Below, one piece after another: positions 12,364-22,400 of a stretch of 64,000 nt of DNA (within the stretch, counting starts at the first letter, position 1; every line of letters begins with the position of its first letter). The DNA comes from Rhizophagus irregularis (lineage: Eukaryota; Glomeromycota; Glomeromycetes; Glomerales; Glomeraceae). Position numbers and translations under genes: made by a program. Location: NCBI RefSeq assembly GCF_026210795.1, contig NC_089439.1:992001-1056000 (forward strand), read 5' to 3'. Below the pieces are notes generated by a model. It was not told the origin of the DNA. It did no database searches and was given only the letters and a program-made list of their open reading frames with translations.

Positions 12364-15106
12364 AAATCTATTGATAAATATATAAATAAATATAATAATA
12401 AATATCCTTAAGGATTTCTTATTGGTAAACTTAGGATCCTTAAGGATTCTATAATAATTTTATGATAGGGAATCCTCGCTGGTGGGGAAGGTTCCTTAAG
12501 GATCCTCACTAATTACAGGATTTTTAGAATCCCTAAAGATCCGCGCCCCAAAAAATTTACTGATGAAAGAAAAATGACATTTCGTCATCCATACAGTATA
12601 TCTAAAACGCTACTTTAGCTTTTTTCGCTAGTTTTATGAAAAGCCTTTCAGATTGACAAAAAGAGGGAGTCTTTAATAGTATGATATCTTACAGGTTGCT
12701 AGTAAATTAAAGCAATTAAACAAACTGTAAAAAATAGCAATTTATCTCATAATTTCCGTCAGTTAGTATTAGTACAGAGTTTTCTTCAGTTAGTAATATA
12801 GTGGTTATAAAAGCGGAAATCTGCAAAATCGCAGATTACCGCAGAAATACATACATAAAAAATCAGAAACTTGCAAAATTGCAGATTATTGCATAATTTT
12901 GTAAAAAATAAAAGCGGAAATCTGCAAAATCGCAAATTACCGCAGAAATGCATACATAAAAAATCGGAAACTTGCAAAATTGCAGATTATTGCATAATTT
13001 TGTAAAAAATAAAAAGCAGAAATCTGCAAAATCGCAGACTTCCGCATAAATTCACAAAAAAAATGCGGAGATCTGCTAATTTTACAGATCTCTGCAGTTC
13101 TGCATCTTAAAAAATTTCCCGATGACTAATTGGTAAAACAAATTAACTACTAAAAGTCTAAATATACTAAAATATTTATTCATATAGTAAATATCTTGCA
13201 ACATTTGAATTAAAATGCCCTTATAATAAAAGTAATTGTCTTGGTGATTTTGTAGTTCAAAAACGATCAAATAATGATCCAAATGCTACATATATGTGGT
13301 TTATTGGTTGTAGTCGCTGGTGGAAAAAGGAGGCTGGTAAAGGAAAGCACTTTTTTCAACGTTTAAAGGAAGACATTGATCCAATTTTACTTGGTAAATT
13401 ATTCAATAGAGAATCTGTAAGTCATTTAAATCAATTTTATACTTTTAATATTTTTATGTTATTAATTAATATATGAATATTTATTAGATTAATCTGGCAA
13501 ATGAAGCAGATTCTTGTTCCGTTGTATTATCTACAAAATCTTACAGCACAAAATGTGGTAATTAATATTTTTTAATATTTTATAAGATTTAAACAGGTTT
13601 TCTAAAAAAAATTAATTATATTTATATTTTTCTAGGATTTTTACATCAATATACAAATGGTGGAATGGAGAAAGGAAAAATTATTAAAAAAGGTTGTAAT
13701 GTAATTTTTTACAAACTAATTCCATATGATTTGGAAAAAACGCCATATGTCATTTTAGTTAGTAAAGGCTAAGGTTGCTTGTCTAAACCTCTTCAAAATC
13801 CTACGATTAGTTTTGTCAAAATTTTACTATAGATTTATTATAGTTTCGGCAGAATTTCACTTTTTGGCGAAACGCCATCTTGCCTAAACCCCTAGGTTTC
13901 GGCAAGCAACCTTAGTAAAGGCATTCACATCCATCCACCACCTCCTCCAGGAAGAATACTTCAAGAAGTTACATATAAATTAAAAGTTATGATTGAAACT
14001 GCACATGAGGATTTGATTGATATTTCTCCAAGAAAATTAATATCTAGTAAGTAAAGTAACTTTTAAATTCTTTAAATAATTTAAATTATAAAATAATTTC
14101 TAATCATTGTAAATATTTATAGGTAACCTTATAAAGGCTACATTTGGCACAGATTATCTTTTACAAGTTCATGCATCGCTCAATGATATAGATAAATTAA
14201 GACGTTTAATATCAAAAGTACAAAAAGAACACAATCCTTATGGACAAGGTATTCTTGGCCTAACATATGATATATGGAAAGGCAAGAAAGAGTATAAAGA
14301 TTATGTTCAACAAGCAGGTACAGCATATATATGTATTACTTGTATTATTATTATAATAGCAATGATACTAATGTTTAAAAAATTTTCTAGGTGTATTTAC
14401 AGATGGCCAAATTATAGTAATTTGTATGTCTGAAAAACAAGCTAAAGCCTGGGTATCTCTTGACTACTTTGAAATTGATTTAACTTTTAAAAGAGTTCAG
14501 GGAGATATTAACGAGTTTGAAGTGAATTGCTATAATGAATGCTATAAAATTGGTAATTAAGTTTTCATTTATATTTTATTATATATATTTTTTATGTTTA
14601 ATTAACAAATTAATTTAATTAGCATTAACATACGCACGTGTATTTACAAATATTACTAATTCTACATCTTACGAGCGCATGTTTAGTTTACTTTTTAATT
14701 GGATTTATCAATTAACAGGGTCTAATCCAAAAATTTTCCATATTGATAACACTGGGTGGAAATGCATTCTTGGAGATCTGGATCGAGCTCAGGCTAAAGG
14801 ATTGGGTCTTGCACTTAATAGATTGTATCCAAATCTTACTTGGGAAGAACATCTGACCCATATATTTAAAAGTTGTCGAATTCACTATAATAGGTAAGTA
14901 AATTCATCATTTATAACATTAAATTTATAAAATCTTATTATAAATATTTACCACTTAAAATTTTTTTTTTTTTTAGAAATATTAAAAATAATAAATATCC
15001 AAACAATGTTAAGCAGTTAATGTATGAATACCCTAATGCAAATACTATTGAAAGAGTTGAAGAAATTATTCAAGAATTAAAAAACTCACAAGAAGTCAAG
15101 AACTAA
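1201..15106 (+). CDS. MULE-like transposase gene, 8 exons, intron 1 expanded by transposons
   Basis: I assemble exons at 1201-1427, 13188-13416, 13488-13557, 13636-14046 (interrupted by a 145-bp insert at 13770-13914), 14123-14317, 14391-14552, 14623-14893 and 14977-15106. Every junction has GT and AG and keeps the reading frame. Without the insert and one copy of its 8-bp duplication the frame is open for 513 codons. The N-terminal part has cysteine/histidine clusters (SPYLNC, CTGVKHC, CPYNKSNC, FIGCSRWW) and the core carries FEIDLTFKRV and DRAQAKGLGLAL, which I recognise from a MULE-type transposase family abundant in Rhizophagus. The 513-codon frame stops at 15106, but related-looking exons continue to 15872. 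The 145-bp insert shifts the frame, so this copy is probably not functional. Family assignment is from memory. Confidence 0.65.
1464..1600. repeat. Subterminal array of TCTGCGCAGA palindromes
   Basis: The motif CTGCGCAGAT or a close variant occurs several times between 1473 and 1570. A related array of GCGGAAATCTGC motifs lies at the other end of the same insertion (12810-13110). Subterminal arrays of this kind often hold transposase-binding sites; that role is inferred. Confidence 0.55.
1728..2155. repeat. AT-rich tandem repeat
   Basis: Units built from 'TTAAAGTATTTCAAAGAAATACAATTAAAGAATATAAA' (split: TTAAAGTATTTCAAAG, then AAATACAATTAAAG) recur about eight times with a period near 55-60 bases. 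Each holds the small palindrome GTATTTCAAAGAAATAC. No coding potential. The rest of 1600-2465 is AT-rich with nothing recognisable. Confidence 0.75.
2466..3960 (-). pseudogene. Four-exon gene of unknown function, head-to-head with the Plavaka-like gene
   Basis: I assemble exons 3960-3810, 3739-3162, 3091-2921 and 2855-2466 on the minus strand. All three introns have GT-AG ends and the phases agree, giving 429 codons with one internal TAA at 3225-3227. The protein starts with a basic stretch (MASKRSKNAKNSKKRKQ), has two copies of a 'RKQA[FL]D[IV]PEGQ' repeat, then a serine/threonine-rich region with repeated 'DRE[KR]S' motifs and an acidic patch. The C-terminal half contains 'RNDFAASIRSAMFSVFGEQ'. 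I do not recognise the family. It is divergently placed 547 bp from the Plavaka-like transposase, so it may be the second gene of that element. The basic start suggests a nuclear protein. The TAA (after CAA) indicates decay of this copy. Confidence 0.55.
3961..4507. promoter_or_regulatory. Intergenic region between two divergent element genes
   Basis: This 547-bp AT-rich gap lies between the start codons of the two head-to-head genes, so it presumably carries both promoters. It contains repeated short strings such as 'TCAGTTACTCCTGAATTAAA' (twice, 4188-4290) and many 'TCAGTAAA'. No defined promoter element can be named. Confidence 0.35.
4508..8539 (+). pseudogene. Decayed Plavaka-type (KDZ/CACTA-related) transposase gene
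   Basis: Coding segments run from an ATG at 4508 to a stop near 8539. The start encodes a C2H2 finger (CQICKRYF...LRQHANAKH). Downstream come an acidic region, then (5541-6086) 'LYLNGTTFDGLGKTSGHPVFLTLENVP', split here as LYLNGTTFDGLGKTSG and HPVFLTLENVP, 'ATYKGARCKMPCHTC', 'CVPDRMHHIDLGLFKYQ' (6178-6240), 'KYGALNGLSTATYETLHK' (7730-7785) and 'ELALVRWFDIHP' (8427-8462). This order matches Plavaka transposases as I remember them, and introns with GT-AG ends separate the parts. Defects: TAA and TGA soon after the zinc finger (from 4638), adjacent TGA TAG at 5497-5502, TGA at 6301-6303, and a 933-bp element inserted at 6442. It is a dead copy. Exact exon edges are not fixed. Confidence 0.65.
6442..7374. 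mobile_element. 933-bp Tc1/mariner-type non-autonomous element
   Basis: Termini CAGTCAACTC...GAGTTGACTG are inverted and flanked by TA on both sides (6440-6441 and 7375-7376). Removing the element and one TA restores an open Plavaka reading frame across the site, which confirms the boundaries. The inside has no gene. It carries four copies of a hairpin of the form GATTCGTCT-loop-AGACGAATC near 6650, 6800, 6955 and 7140, and short repeats of 'GTGACTATA' at both ends. A second, interrupted copy lies at 30488-32560. Confidence 0.85.
8998..9532. repeat. Foldback (palindromic) element
   Basis: The two arms, about 8998-9230 and 9300-9532, are near-perfect inverted copies. Both begin with AGGTCGAAAAGTGAAAAATC and contain repeated 'CACCAATCAGG / CACCAATCGGT' motifs, then a shared 'GATCCAGTGATCAGAAAAGA' block. 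A short AT-rich spacer separates the arms. The inner part has the same AATCGTCTC...GACGAATCTAATGGTA hairpin sequence seen in the 6442 and 30488 elements. Confidence 0.85.
9610..10370 (+). repeat. Tandem mini-exon-like array, block 1
   Basis: Six units of roughly 105-115 bases (the last after a 230-base gap) each show a pyrimidine tract ending TTTTTTTAG, then about 32-40 bases resembling GCAGTTTTTGAGTCTTTCTAGACGTGGAATACCG (written in halves: GCAGTTTTTGAGTCTTTC, TAGACGTGGAATACCG), then GTAAGTAA or a variant. Unit cores lie near 9630, 9742, 9851, 9961, 10078 and 10319. Each looks like a short exon flanked by consensus splice sites. The core is not an open frame throughout, so the product, if any, may be non-coding. 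Confidence 0.6.
10371..11569. other. Low-complexity stretch without a gene
   Basis: Contains a CGAACGAA/CGAGCGAG microsatellite near 10475-10520 and a long region of degenerate repeats of CTATCTTTTATGTTCTTT (about 10850-11290). No ORF of note and no RNA gene recognised. Confidence 0.5.
11570..12180 (+). repeat. Tandem mini-exon-like array, block 2
   Basis: Three further units of the block-1 type occur near 11595, 11698 and 11808. They are followed by two units of another type near 11940 and 12050, with cores reading GGTTATCTGG...AATTTAAA[AG]ATG and then GTAAGTTT. Splice-acceptor-like and donor-like bases flank each core, although donors in the first three are degraded (for example CAAGTTATA). 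Confidence 0.5.
12805..13112. repeat. Subterminal array of GCGGAAATCTGC motifs
   Basis: Two units of about 120 bases carry GCGGAAATCTGCAAAATCGC and 'AAATCGGAAACTTGCAAAATTGC' type strings (the second about 12960); a third, shorter unit ends in GCGGAGATCTGC and ACAGATCTCTGCAG. The array sits just inside the proposed right terminus at 13122 and is the counterpart of the array at 1464-1600. Confidence 0.6.
13770..13914. mobile_element. 145-bp hAT-like MITE in an exon
   Basis: Inverted ends TAAGGTTGCTTG...CAAGCAACCTTA are flanked by the 8-bp direct repeat GTAAAGGC (13762-13769 and 13915-13922). Removing it restores the MULE-like frame. An 8-bp duplication is typical of hAT elements. The element encodes nothing; it also has an internal 'GTTTCGGCAGAA' / 'TTCGGCAAGCAACC' segment. 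Confidence 0.85.
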
Positions 15107-15183
15107 ATATAAATGGTTTATATTGAATTTTATACAGATTACTTATTAATTACAATAATTAATAAAAAGTTTTATTTTTTTTA

Positions 15184-15874
15184 GATTGGATATTATTTTA
15201 TACTATTTTTTGGGTACGAGCATCATTAAATATTTTATATTCCTTCATCAGTGAAGATACCTGGTACGCGTCACCAGATAATACTAATGTGGTTGAATCA
15301 TGCCATGCAAATGAAAATCAGGATGGCAAATCATTGTCGCTTGAAGTTGCAATTTTAAGGTAAAATATCAACTATCTATCTATCTATTTATTTTTTTGTA
15401 TTTAATTTACATTTTATTTTATTTAGAGCTAAAAAATATAATGAAAGAAATTTTGTAACATGCCAAACTCAAGATCAATATGGTATTAGAAAAACTGGAA
15501 AGGATCATGGAGTGTAATGCGAGAAAAGCAAGCAATGTGTAGATCTCGTCAGTATTATTTAAAAAATTAGCAAAAAATTATTTTATTTTATTTTATTTTA
15601 TTTAATTTAATTTTATTTTGTTTTAATAGTGAAAAGAGGTCAATCTTCTAATAAAGTTGAATCATTCACTATACAAAAAGGAAATAAATCCAGGAAAGTC
15701 ACCAAAATTCACGTAATTGATGATCTTGAAAAAGAAAAACAAATGATTTCTTTGAAGGAAAAAAAATTAGAATTAGAGGAAAAAGAGCTGAAACTTGAAA
15801 AAAAAAAATTAGAACTTGAGAAAGAGAGGTTGGAACTACTTAAATCCAAGCAAGAATTAGGATTTACAGAATAA
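15184..15874 (+). pseudogene. Probable 3' exons of the MULE-like gene
   Basis: After an acceptor-like TTTTTTAG at 15176-15183 a frame reads through 'WASPDNTNVVESCHANEN'-like sequence (written WYASPDNTNVVESCHAN) to a donor at 15361, then another exon (15427-15517) ending in a stop, and finally an ORF to 15872 rich in heptad repeats (EKELKLEKKKLELEKE). The sequence order resembles the C-terminal region of the same family, including 'PDNTN...E..HA'. I could not find a donor that joins this in frame to the exon ending at 15106, so it may be disabled. Confidence 0.4.
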
Positions 15875-16262
15875 GTCTCTATTTTCATTAGACGTGATAA
15901 ATACTTAAATATAAATCATTAAGCATTCTGCATTTATAACTTACTATTTATACTATAATACTGCACATATTATACATTTGCATGCATTCTTTGCACTTTG
16001 AAAGATTTCTTTTTTTGTATTGGCGATTGAAACAATTTATTTGTCTTTTCAAATATGTATTTATATTAGCAATAAATGCTTAATATAGCGTAATATAAAC
16101 TAATATTTCAAATTAAGAAATGAATAATTAATTAAATAAATAAAATATTTAAACAAATTTAAAAAATTTATATAATGTACATAACTAAAAATTTTTCAAA
16201 TATTTCAAGAACAGTATTTTCAGATATATTCTTGGATATTTCAATATTTGTTATACTGTATA
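15875..16262. other. AT-rich spacer
   Basis: No ORF, repeat or RNA gene recognised between the MULE-like gene and the next element. Confidence 0.4.
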
Positions 16263-17391
16263 TGGTCCGATGCAAAAAGATTCGTACACCAAAAAAAATG
16301 GTAATAAAAAATTTTTTTATTAAGTGAACTTTATTTTTTTTTATGTAAATCTTATCAGTACATATTCGGAAATATTATAATATCATTGTTTACATTAAAT
16401 CATACATCATCATCGGTGTCACTATAATCATCTGATTCTTCACCAATTAAATTTGCATTTTCATTAGCCTCAAAATATGCCTTAGCATTTTTAAGCGTTT
16501 TTCTCCACAATCTGAGTATAACCTTTGAATTAATTTTATTTTTAAATGCGTCCAGAAGTGTATTTTGAATTGATAATAAGTTTGGATGCGGTCCTGACCT
16601 TGCAACTTCACCTTTTACAACTGCCCAAACATCTTCAATTGGCTGGAGTTCGCAGTAATATGATGGCGTATAAAAAACTTCATGGCCATATTGTTTTGCT
16701 ATTTCAACACATGTAAATGATACCTTCTCCTTATGCATCTGAATCAGTTCCAATAGTTCAGGTTTTCGTAATTCATTAGAAAAAGAAATATTGTGAACAG
16801 TTAGCCACTCCACTATTTCTTGTTTTTTTGTGCTTGAAGTTGAAATGTTTTCAACCCGACGTTTATGATAGCTTGCCCGAAGCAACTTCCATTTAGAAAA
16901 TGTATATCCATTTTCAGAAAGAAACTGACATAGAACAGGTGTGGAAACTTGCTCTGCAGTTTTGTTGGAATTCAAAATTTTTGTACGCAAAAGTTCTGAA
17001 ACATCATCATCAGTTTGAAATTTAGGCCGTCCAAGTGTTTATTCCAGTCTGCCACAATGCACCCAACTGTACTTTCTGCAACACCCAGTGCCTCAGCAAC
17101 TCGCTTGCGTAATGTGGACTTCAGATGGCTTTCTTCTGAAAAGTTAACCTTAGAGAGATAATTATGCGCATTTATTATCATTAATTTTTCATTGTCTGTT
17201 AGTGGTGTGCCACTTCGTTTTGAGAAAGCAGGAAGCATTGTATAATAAAAATTTTTTAAGCAGCAGATTCAGATAGTTATATTCTAACAAACGTGTGAAT
17301 TTCAGACCGATATGTTTAGTTATACAGGATTTCTCCTTGGCATAAATCCTTTCCTTTTTTGGTGAGGTACGAATCTTTTTGCACCAGACCA
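16263..17391 (-). mobile_element. Internally deleted Tc1/mariner-superfamily element
   Basis: Inverted termini TGGTCYGRTGCAAAAAGATT lie at both ends with TA on each side (16261-16262 and 17392-17393). The only genes are the remains of a transposase on the minus strand. The size and missing core identify it as a deletion derivative that would need a transposase from elsewhere. Confidence 0.8.
16400..17238 (-). pseudogene. Truncated DDE (Tc1/mariner superfamily) transposase
   Basis: Two overlapping frames remain. The upstream one (17238-16972) begins MLPAFSKRSG and has a helix-turn-helix-like part (RVAEALGVAESTVGCIVADW). The downstream one (16990-16400) ends with the DDE C-terminal part 'YYCELQPIEDVWAVVKGEVA', where the glutamate in PIEDVW is the third catalytic residue, and an acidic tail. 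The segments carrying the first two catalytic aspartates are absent, and the two frames do not match, so an internal deletion and a frameshift have occurred. No activity expected. Confidence 0.7.
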
Positions 17392-17393
17392 TA

Positions 17394-18148
17394 GTATGAT
17401 ATGATATTTATTCGAGTATTCAAAAATTTGATATGTATACTCAGCAAAAAATACTGAGTTTTGCAGTTCATAATTATGTGGAATCAAGCCAAAATCACAC
17501 TATACTGACACCATACTAAACTCAGCTAGGCAAGTAGACTCAATTGTAAAAGGAATTACTGCTTTTTAATCATTTTAAGGTTAATTAATTATCTTGATTG
17601 TTGTTTATTTTTTGGTTCAAAAATAAAAAAATATATATATCAGAATATGTGATTAACATTAAATAATAATACAGTAAGATTGTTTATTACTTAATAAAGT
17701 ATTTATTTAAAATTTACTATCATCATTTTTGGAATTATGGCTCTGGAAAAAAATTTTTCACAATTACATTGTAATAAAACAATTCTACTATCCGATTGTT
17801 AATCATTTTTAGTTCTGGAAAAATTACGATAACTAAACATCATAATACTAATAAGACAATGATAATGAAATTTTACCATTTGGTTGTTGTTTATTGTTTT
17901 GTTTCAAAATAAAAAATTACTTGATATAACATTTATTTAAATTTTATCATCCAATCGTTGAGAAAAAAAAAATTTTATGATAACATTGTAATAAAACAAT
18001 AATTATATTATCCAATTGTTAATCATTTTTAGAATTACTACCCTGAAAAAATTTTCATGATAGGATTATAACGATAATGAGATGACGATAATGAAAATTT
18101 ACCATTCGATTGTTGTTAATTTTTTGGTTCAAAATAAAAAAAAATATG
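17394..18148. repeat. AT-rich region with three degenerate repeat units
   Basis: A segment containing 'GATTGTTGTTTATTTTTTGG', 'TTCAAAATAAAAAA' and 'CCGATTGTTAATCATTTTTA' recurs imperfectly near 17590, 17880 and 18110. No gene found. Confidence 0.4.
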
Positions 18149-18369
18149 TACAGTCACCTCGGAAAGTATTGCCCGATTTAAAATTGATGCCAAAAATGGC
18201 CAAATTTTATTGATTTTTATTAAACTTTACGTAAAAAAATAATTTCTAAAATAACTAATAATGTGTTGGCCCTCCTCTTGCTTCTAACACTGCATTGATT
18301 CTTTGTGGCATTGAAGCAACAACCTCTTCAAAAATGGAACAATCCAAATTTTCCCACCCTATAAAAAAT

Positions 18370-18666
18370 ATGTATACGGTTTTTATACTGTATATACGTA
18401 TTTTTGATACAGTTTGCATTTTTACATACGGCATATCAGTATAATGTATACTGTTCGCAAAATGTGCTTAGTAAAAAATACAATAAAGTATACGGTAAAC
18501 ATACTGTGTGATACGGTATATTAAATTCATACGTCTATAACGTATATCATTTCTACTGTATATCAGTATTTTGTATACGGTTCACAAAAATATTGTAAAT
18601 AAAGGATACGGTATACGTATTATTTTACAGTATATTAAAATTCATACGTTTATAACGTATTTTCTA
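18370..18666. repeat. Subterminal ATACGGTAT / ATACTGTATA array, left
   Basis: Dense repeats of ATACGGTATAC, ATACTGTATAT and CATACGTCTATAACGTAT. The right-hand counterpart is at 26400-26760. Motif type and position suggest binding sites of the mobilising enzyme (inference). Confidence 0.6.
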
Positions 18667-18668
18667 CA

Positions 18669-20524
18669 GGTCAAATAAATAAAAATCAGATTTTTGCCCT
18701 TTTTAATATGGCTGTCTGATTTTTTGGCAATTTTAATATAATATTTCTGATTTTAATAAATATTTCTGATTTTAATATAATATTTCTGATTTTTAACATG
18801 AAATTGCCGATTTTTGGTTATTTGTAATAGGATTTTTCGATTTTAATATATAACATGTGATTATGTATTACGGTTTAATATTTATTTATTAACTTGGATT
18901 TTTTTTTTATTTCAGTTATAATTATTTTTTTGCCTTAAAAACTTTACTAAAATACTTTTTAAATACTTTATAAAATAGAATTAAAATATTTTTTTTCTTA
19001 AATATAAATACATTTAAATTAAATAACTCATAATTTAAAATATAAACAAATATTATATTTTTTTTACATATATTTCAAAGTATGGTTTGAGCATTTTGGC
19101 TGAAGTAAATCTTATTCTTTTAATTAAAAGTAGTTTAGTAAGTTTAAAACTGTTAAGATCATAAAAGTACAGTTAATATTTTTGGAATTATTTACATTTT
19201 TTATATTATACAGTAGTATTAAGTTACAAATTTTTTTACCTTCAGAGCGTATTTTGAGATCTTTAGCCAAAGTAAATCAACTTCTTATATTAATTGTAAG
19301 TTGTTCGGCAGGTTAAAATCTACTTGGATATTAATTTTCATGAAGGTACAGTTAATACTTGATGAGTTATTTACAATTTTCACAACAGTACTCATTCACG
19401 ACTTTTATTTTTTTCATTTTGTCACTTCAGAGCGTATTTTGAGCACTTTATCCAAAGTAAACCAACTTCTTATATTAATTGAAAGGTGTTTAGCATGTCA
19501 AAATCTACTTGAATATTAATTTTCACGAAGGTACAGTTAATACTTGATGAGTTATTCACGATTTTCACAATGGTACTCATTTACGAATTTTATTTTTTTC
19601 CATTTTGTCACTTCAGAGCGTATTTTGAGCACTTTAGTCAAAGTAAATCGACTTCTTTTATTAATTGAAGTTGTTTAGCATGTCAAAATCTACTTGAATA
19701 TTAATTTTCACGAAGGTACAGTTAATACTTGATGAGTTATTCACGATTTTCATTTACAAATTTTATTTTTTTCCGTTTTGTCACTTCAGAGCGTATTTTG
19801 AGCACTTTAGTCAAAGTAAATTGACTTCTTTTATTAATTGAAAGTTGTTTAGCATGTCAAAATCTACTTGGATATTAATTTTTACGAAGGTACAGTTAAT
19901 ACTTGATGAGTTATTCACGATTTTCACAACAGTACTCATTTACGACTTCTTTTATTAATTGAATGTTGTTCAGCAGGTCAAAATCTACTTGGATATTAAT
20001 TTTTATGAAGGTACAGTTAATACTTGATGAGTTATTCACGATTTTCATAACGGTACTCATTTACGAATTTTATTTTTTCCATTTTGTTACTTCAGAGCGT
20101 ATTTTAAGCACTTTAGCCAAAGTAAATCGACTTCTTTTATTAATTAAAAATTGTTCAGCAGCTTAGAATCTACTTGAATATTTATTTTAATGAAGGCACA
20201 GTTAATATTTGTGGAGTTATTAATTTTTTATAATTGTGCGTATTACATTAAATTACAAGTAAATTTATATTCTTAATGTATTTTGTTTAAAATTTAATTA
20301 TTTAAGATTAGTTTTTTATTTAATATTGCTTAATAAAATATTTTTTAAATTTTAATTCAATATTACAATATAATTTTTTATAAAAATATATATTTCATAA
20401 TGTATATACAATTTTTTGTATAGTGAAAAAACTGAAAAATGTGGTTAAGAATTGGTAATACGGCTGTAAAAAGTCACAAATCGGACAAATATAGCTAAAA
20501 TCAGCCAATTTTTATTTATTTGAC
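18669..20524. mobile_element. 1.86-kb non-coding element with GTCAAATAAATAAAAAT ends
   Basis: The left end GTCAAATAAATAAAAATC and the complement of the right end GTCAAATAAATAAAAATT form an inverted pair. The inside has subterminal 'TCTGATTTTAATA' / 'ATCAGCC' repeats and a large tandem array (19241-20160). No target-site duplication was clear. Confidence 0.45.
19241..20165. repeat. Tandem repeat, about 185 bp period
   Basis: The string TTCAGAGCGTATTTTGAGCA starts units at 19241, 19426, 19612, 19785 and 20091, with a partial unit between the last two. Units also share 'GAAGGTACAGTTAATACTTG' and 'ATGAGTTATTCACGATTTTC'. Short ORFs here merely follow the repeat. Confidence 0.85.
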
Positions 20525-20739
20525 GTGTGATAGAGTAAGTTTTTCTACACTTTAAAGCATCAAACAATACTAGTATCTGCTAATATGTACTATCCAAAAA
20601 CTCACTGATGTAAAATCACAATTATTAAAAAATTCACAAGAATTTTTGTTAATACTGTTTAATTTTTAAGTTCAAAGTCCGATTAATAATACTAAATTCA
20701 AAACTCAATTATAAATCATTTTTATAAATTATAATTTAA

Positions 20740-21066
20740 AAATTAAGCAGTATTAAGGAAAATTCTCATGAATTTTTCTTAATACTACTTAATTCTAATT
20801 TTACTAATTTAGTATTAAAGTTTTAATTTAAAAATTAAGCAGTATCAAGGAAAATTCTTGCGAATTTTTCTTAATACTGCTTAATTCTAATTTAACTAAT
20901 TTAGTATTAAGGTTTTAATTTAAAAATTAAGCAGTATCAAGGAAAATTCTTGCGAATTTTTCTTAATACTGCTTAATTCTAATTTAACTAATTTAGTATT
21001 AAGGTTTTAATTTAAAAATTAAGCAGTATCAAGGAAAATTCTTGCGAATTTTTCTTAATACTGCTT
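20740..21066. repeat. 92-bp tandem array of hairpins
   Basis: TTAAGCAGTATCAAGGAAAA...TTTTTCTTAATACTGCTTAA forms a hairpin of about 46 bases that repeats at 20837, 20929 and 21021 with a 92-base period, plus a diverged copy before them. The same unit reappears at 22150-22400. Confidence 0.8.
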
Positions 21067-22149
21067 ATATCTGCCAATTCGTGAAATTAGCCAAACATAA
21101 AGATTTGCACATTTTAACAAGAATTATGTTTCACAAGCTTAAACTGTATGTGTTACATAATCAGATGATCTAAATCTATCAAAAAATAAAAAAAATTTTT
21201 TAACGTTTATTCAAAAATAACAATGGCAACTACTTTCTTTTTCAATCACTTTTCAATTAGTTTATAGGCATATATAGCAGGTTTTTTTTAATCAGTAAGT
21301 AAGAAAACAAATATTAATAATTTTTATTAATAAGAAAAATCTTTTTTCATTTATTTTTAACCTTATTTCCTTCTTTTTTTTAGTAAAAATATATACAAAA
21401 TAAAAATGTGAGTTATGATTTAGAGTTGTTGAGATGTTTTTTTTTGTTTTTTACTATACTAATTTTATTCTACTTGTTAATTACTTTTTAAAATTGATTT
21501 TATTAATTCATTCAATTTAAAACAGAAATGGCAAATAAAAACTTGTTAAGTAAAGTAAAAAGAGCCCAATAATACCTGTAAAGATCATCTTTTGGTAAGA
21601 ATTATAATTTTAAAAATTTTTGTGTCAGAGTTTTATTCAATTAACAAAATCGTTAATATCTCGGCGTACATGTATGCTAAACACATATATTTATATTCAT
21701 ATGAAAGCCCAGAATCTACTCTACCTGAACGAAAAAAGATTATTCAAATTGAATTACTAGAAGTGAAGATATTAACGATCAAAGTCAAAGGTTAAAAATA
21801 AATATATTGAACGTAATTATTCAGCAACTTGTGATCCAATTCATGTGATATTTGGTTTATGGATAGCTCTTGATTACCTCTTTCTAATGAATATAAATTC
21901 ATTCGTCTAGCACACATACACGTTAAGTTATTCAATATTTTGTCATGACAATTATATTTAAATTTTTTAATTTTAATGATATTATTAAAAAAATCAAAAA
22001 ATAATATAATCAAATCAATTTTATTTATATCAGCGGTGTGAATCTATCATTTTCATGTAAATTGTATTAGCATTTTCTTAATAAAGTTAGTTTTTTGAAT
22101 ATAAAAACTTAATTCCATAAATCAGCCCATATGTTAATTTTAATTTAGT
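21067..22149. other. AT-rich stretch between two hairpin arrays
   Basis: Only short doubtful ORFs are present. The two flanking arrays of the same hairpin (20740-21066, 22150-22400) suggest that this stretch is the interior of another non-autonomous element, but I could not define its ends. Confidence 0.3.
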
Positions 22150-22400
22150 AACTAATTTAGTAGTATTAAAGCTTTAATTTAAAAATTAAGCAGTATCAAG
22201 GAAAATTCTTGCGAATTTTTCTTAATACTGCTTAATTCTAATTTAACTAATTTAATATTAAAGCTTTAATTTAAAAATTAAGCAGTATCAAAGAAAATTC
22301 TCACAAATTTTTCTTAATTCTAATTTAGCTAATTTAGTATTAAGGCTTTAATTTAAAAATTAAGCAGTATTAAGAAAAATTTTTAAAAATTTTCTTATTA
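22150..22400. repeat. Second block of the 92-bp hairpin unit
   Basis: Two to three degenerate copies of the TTAAGCAGTATCAAGGAAAA hairpin unit. 22401-22915 after it is AT-rich with nothing recognisable. Confidence 0.7.

Larger units (their letters stand above)
8634..12565. mobile_element. 3.9-kb nested non-coding element with CATCAGTAAATTTTT termini
   Basis: The left end CATCAGTAAATTTTTCGG (8634) is matched by the complement of the right end (12565). Immediately inside each end is an array of CCTTAAGGATTC-like motifs (8660-8830 and 12405-12540). The interior holds a foldback element (8998-9530), a repeated mini-exon array, a CGAA/CGAG microsatellite (10475-10520) and degenerate 'CTATCTTTTATGTTCTTT' repeats (10850-11300). 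No transposase ORF is present, so it would be non-autonomous. No clear target-site duplication was found. Confidence 0.55.
1448..13122. mobile_element. 11.7-kb composite insertion in intron 1 (Plavaka-type element, with nested elements)
   Basis: The left edge CATCAGGAAATTTTTT (about 1448) and the right edge, whose complement reads CATCGGGAAATTTTTT (about 13122), form an inverted pair. Just inside each lies an array of short 'CTGCGCAGA / GCAGATCTGC' palindromes (1470-1580 and 12805-13110). Between them are a Plavaka-like transposase, its divergent neighbour, and further nested elements. I could not fix a target-site duplication, so the exact ends are provisional. Confidence 0.5.

Noticed and set aside
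12786-12977. 63-residue minus-strand ORF
   Set aside because: It is read from the GCGGAAATCTGC array and repeats the same peptide twice.
19301-20166. Short ORFs with near-identical sequences
   Set aside because: They are read from units of the 185-bp tandem repeat, not separate genes.
20740-21066. Possible CRISPR array
   Set aside because: The 92-bp units repeat as a whole, including what would be the spacers, and the organism is eukaryotic.
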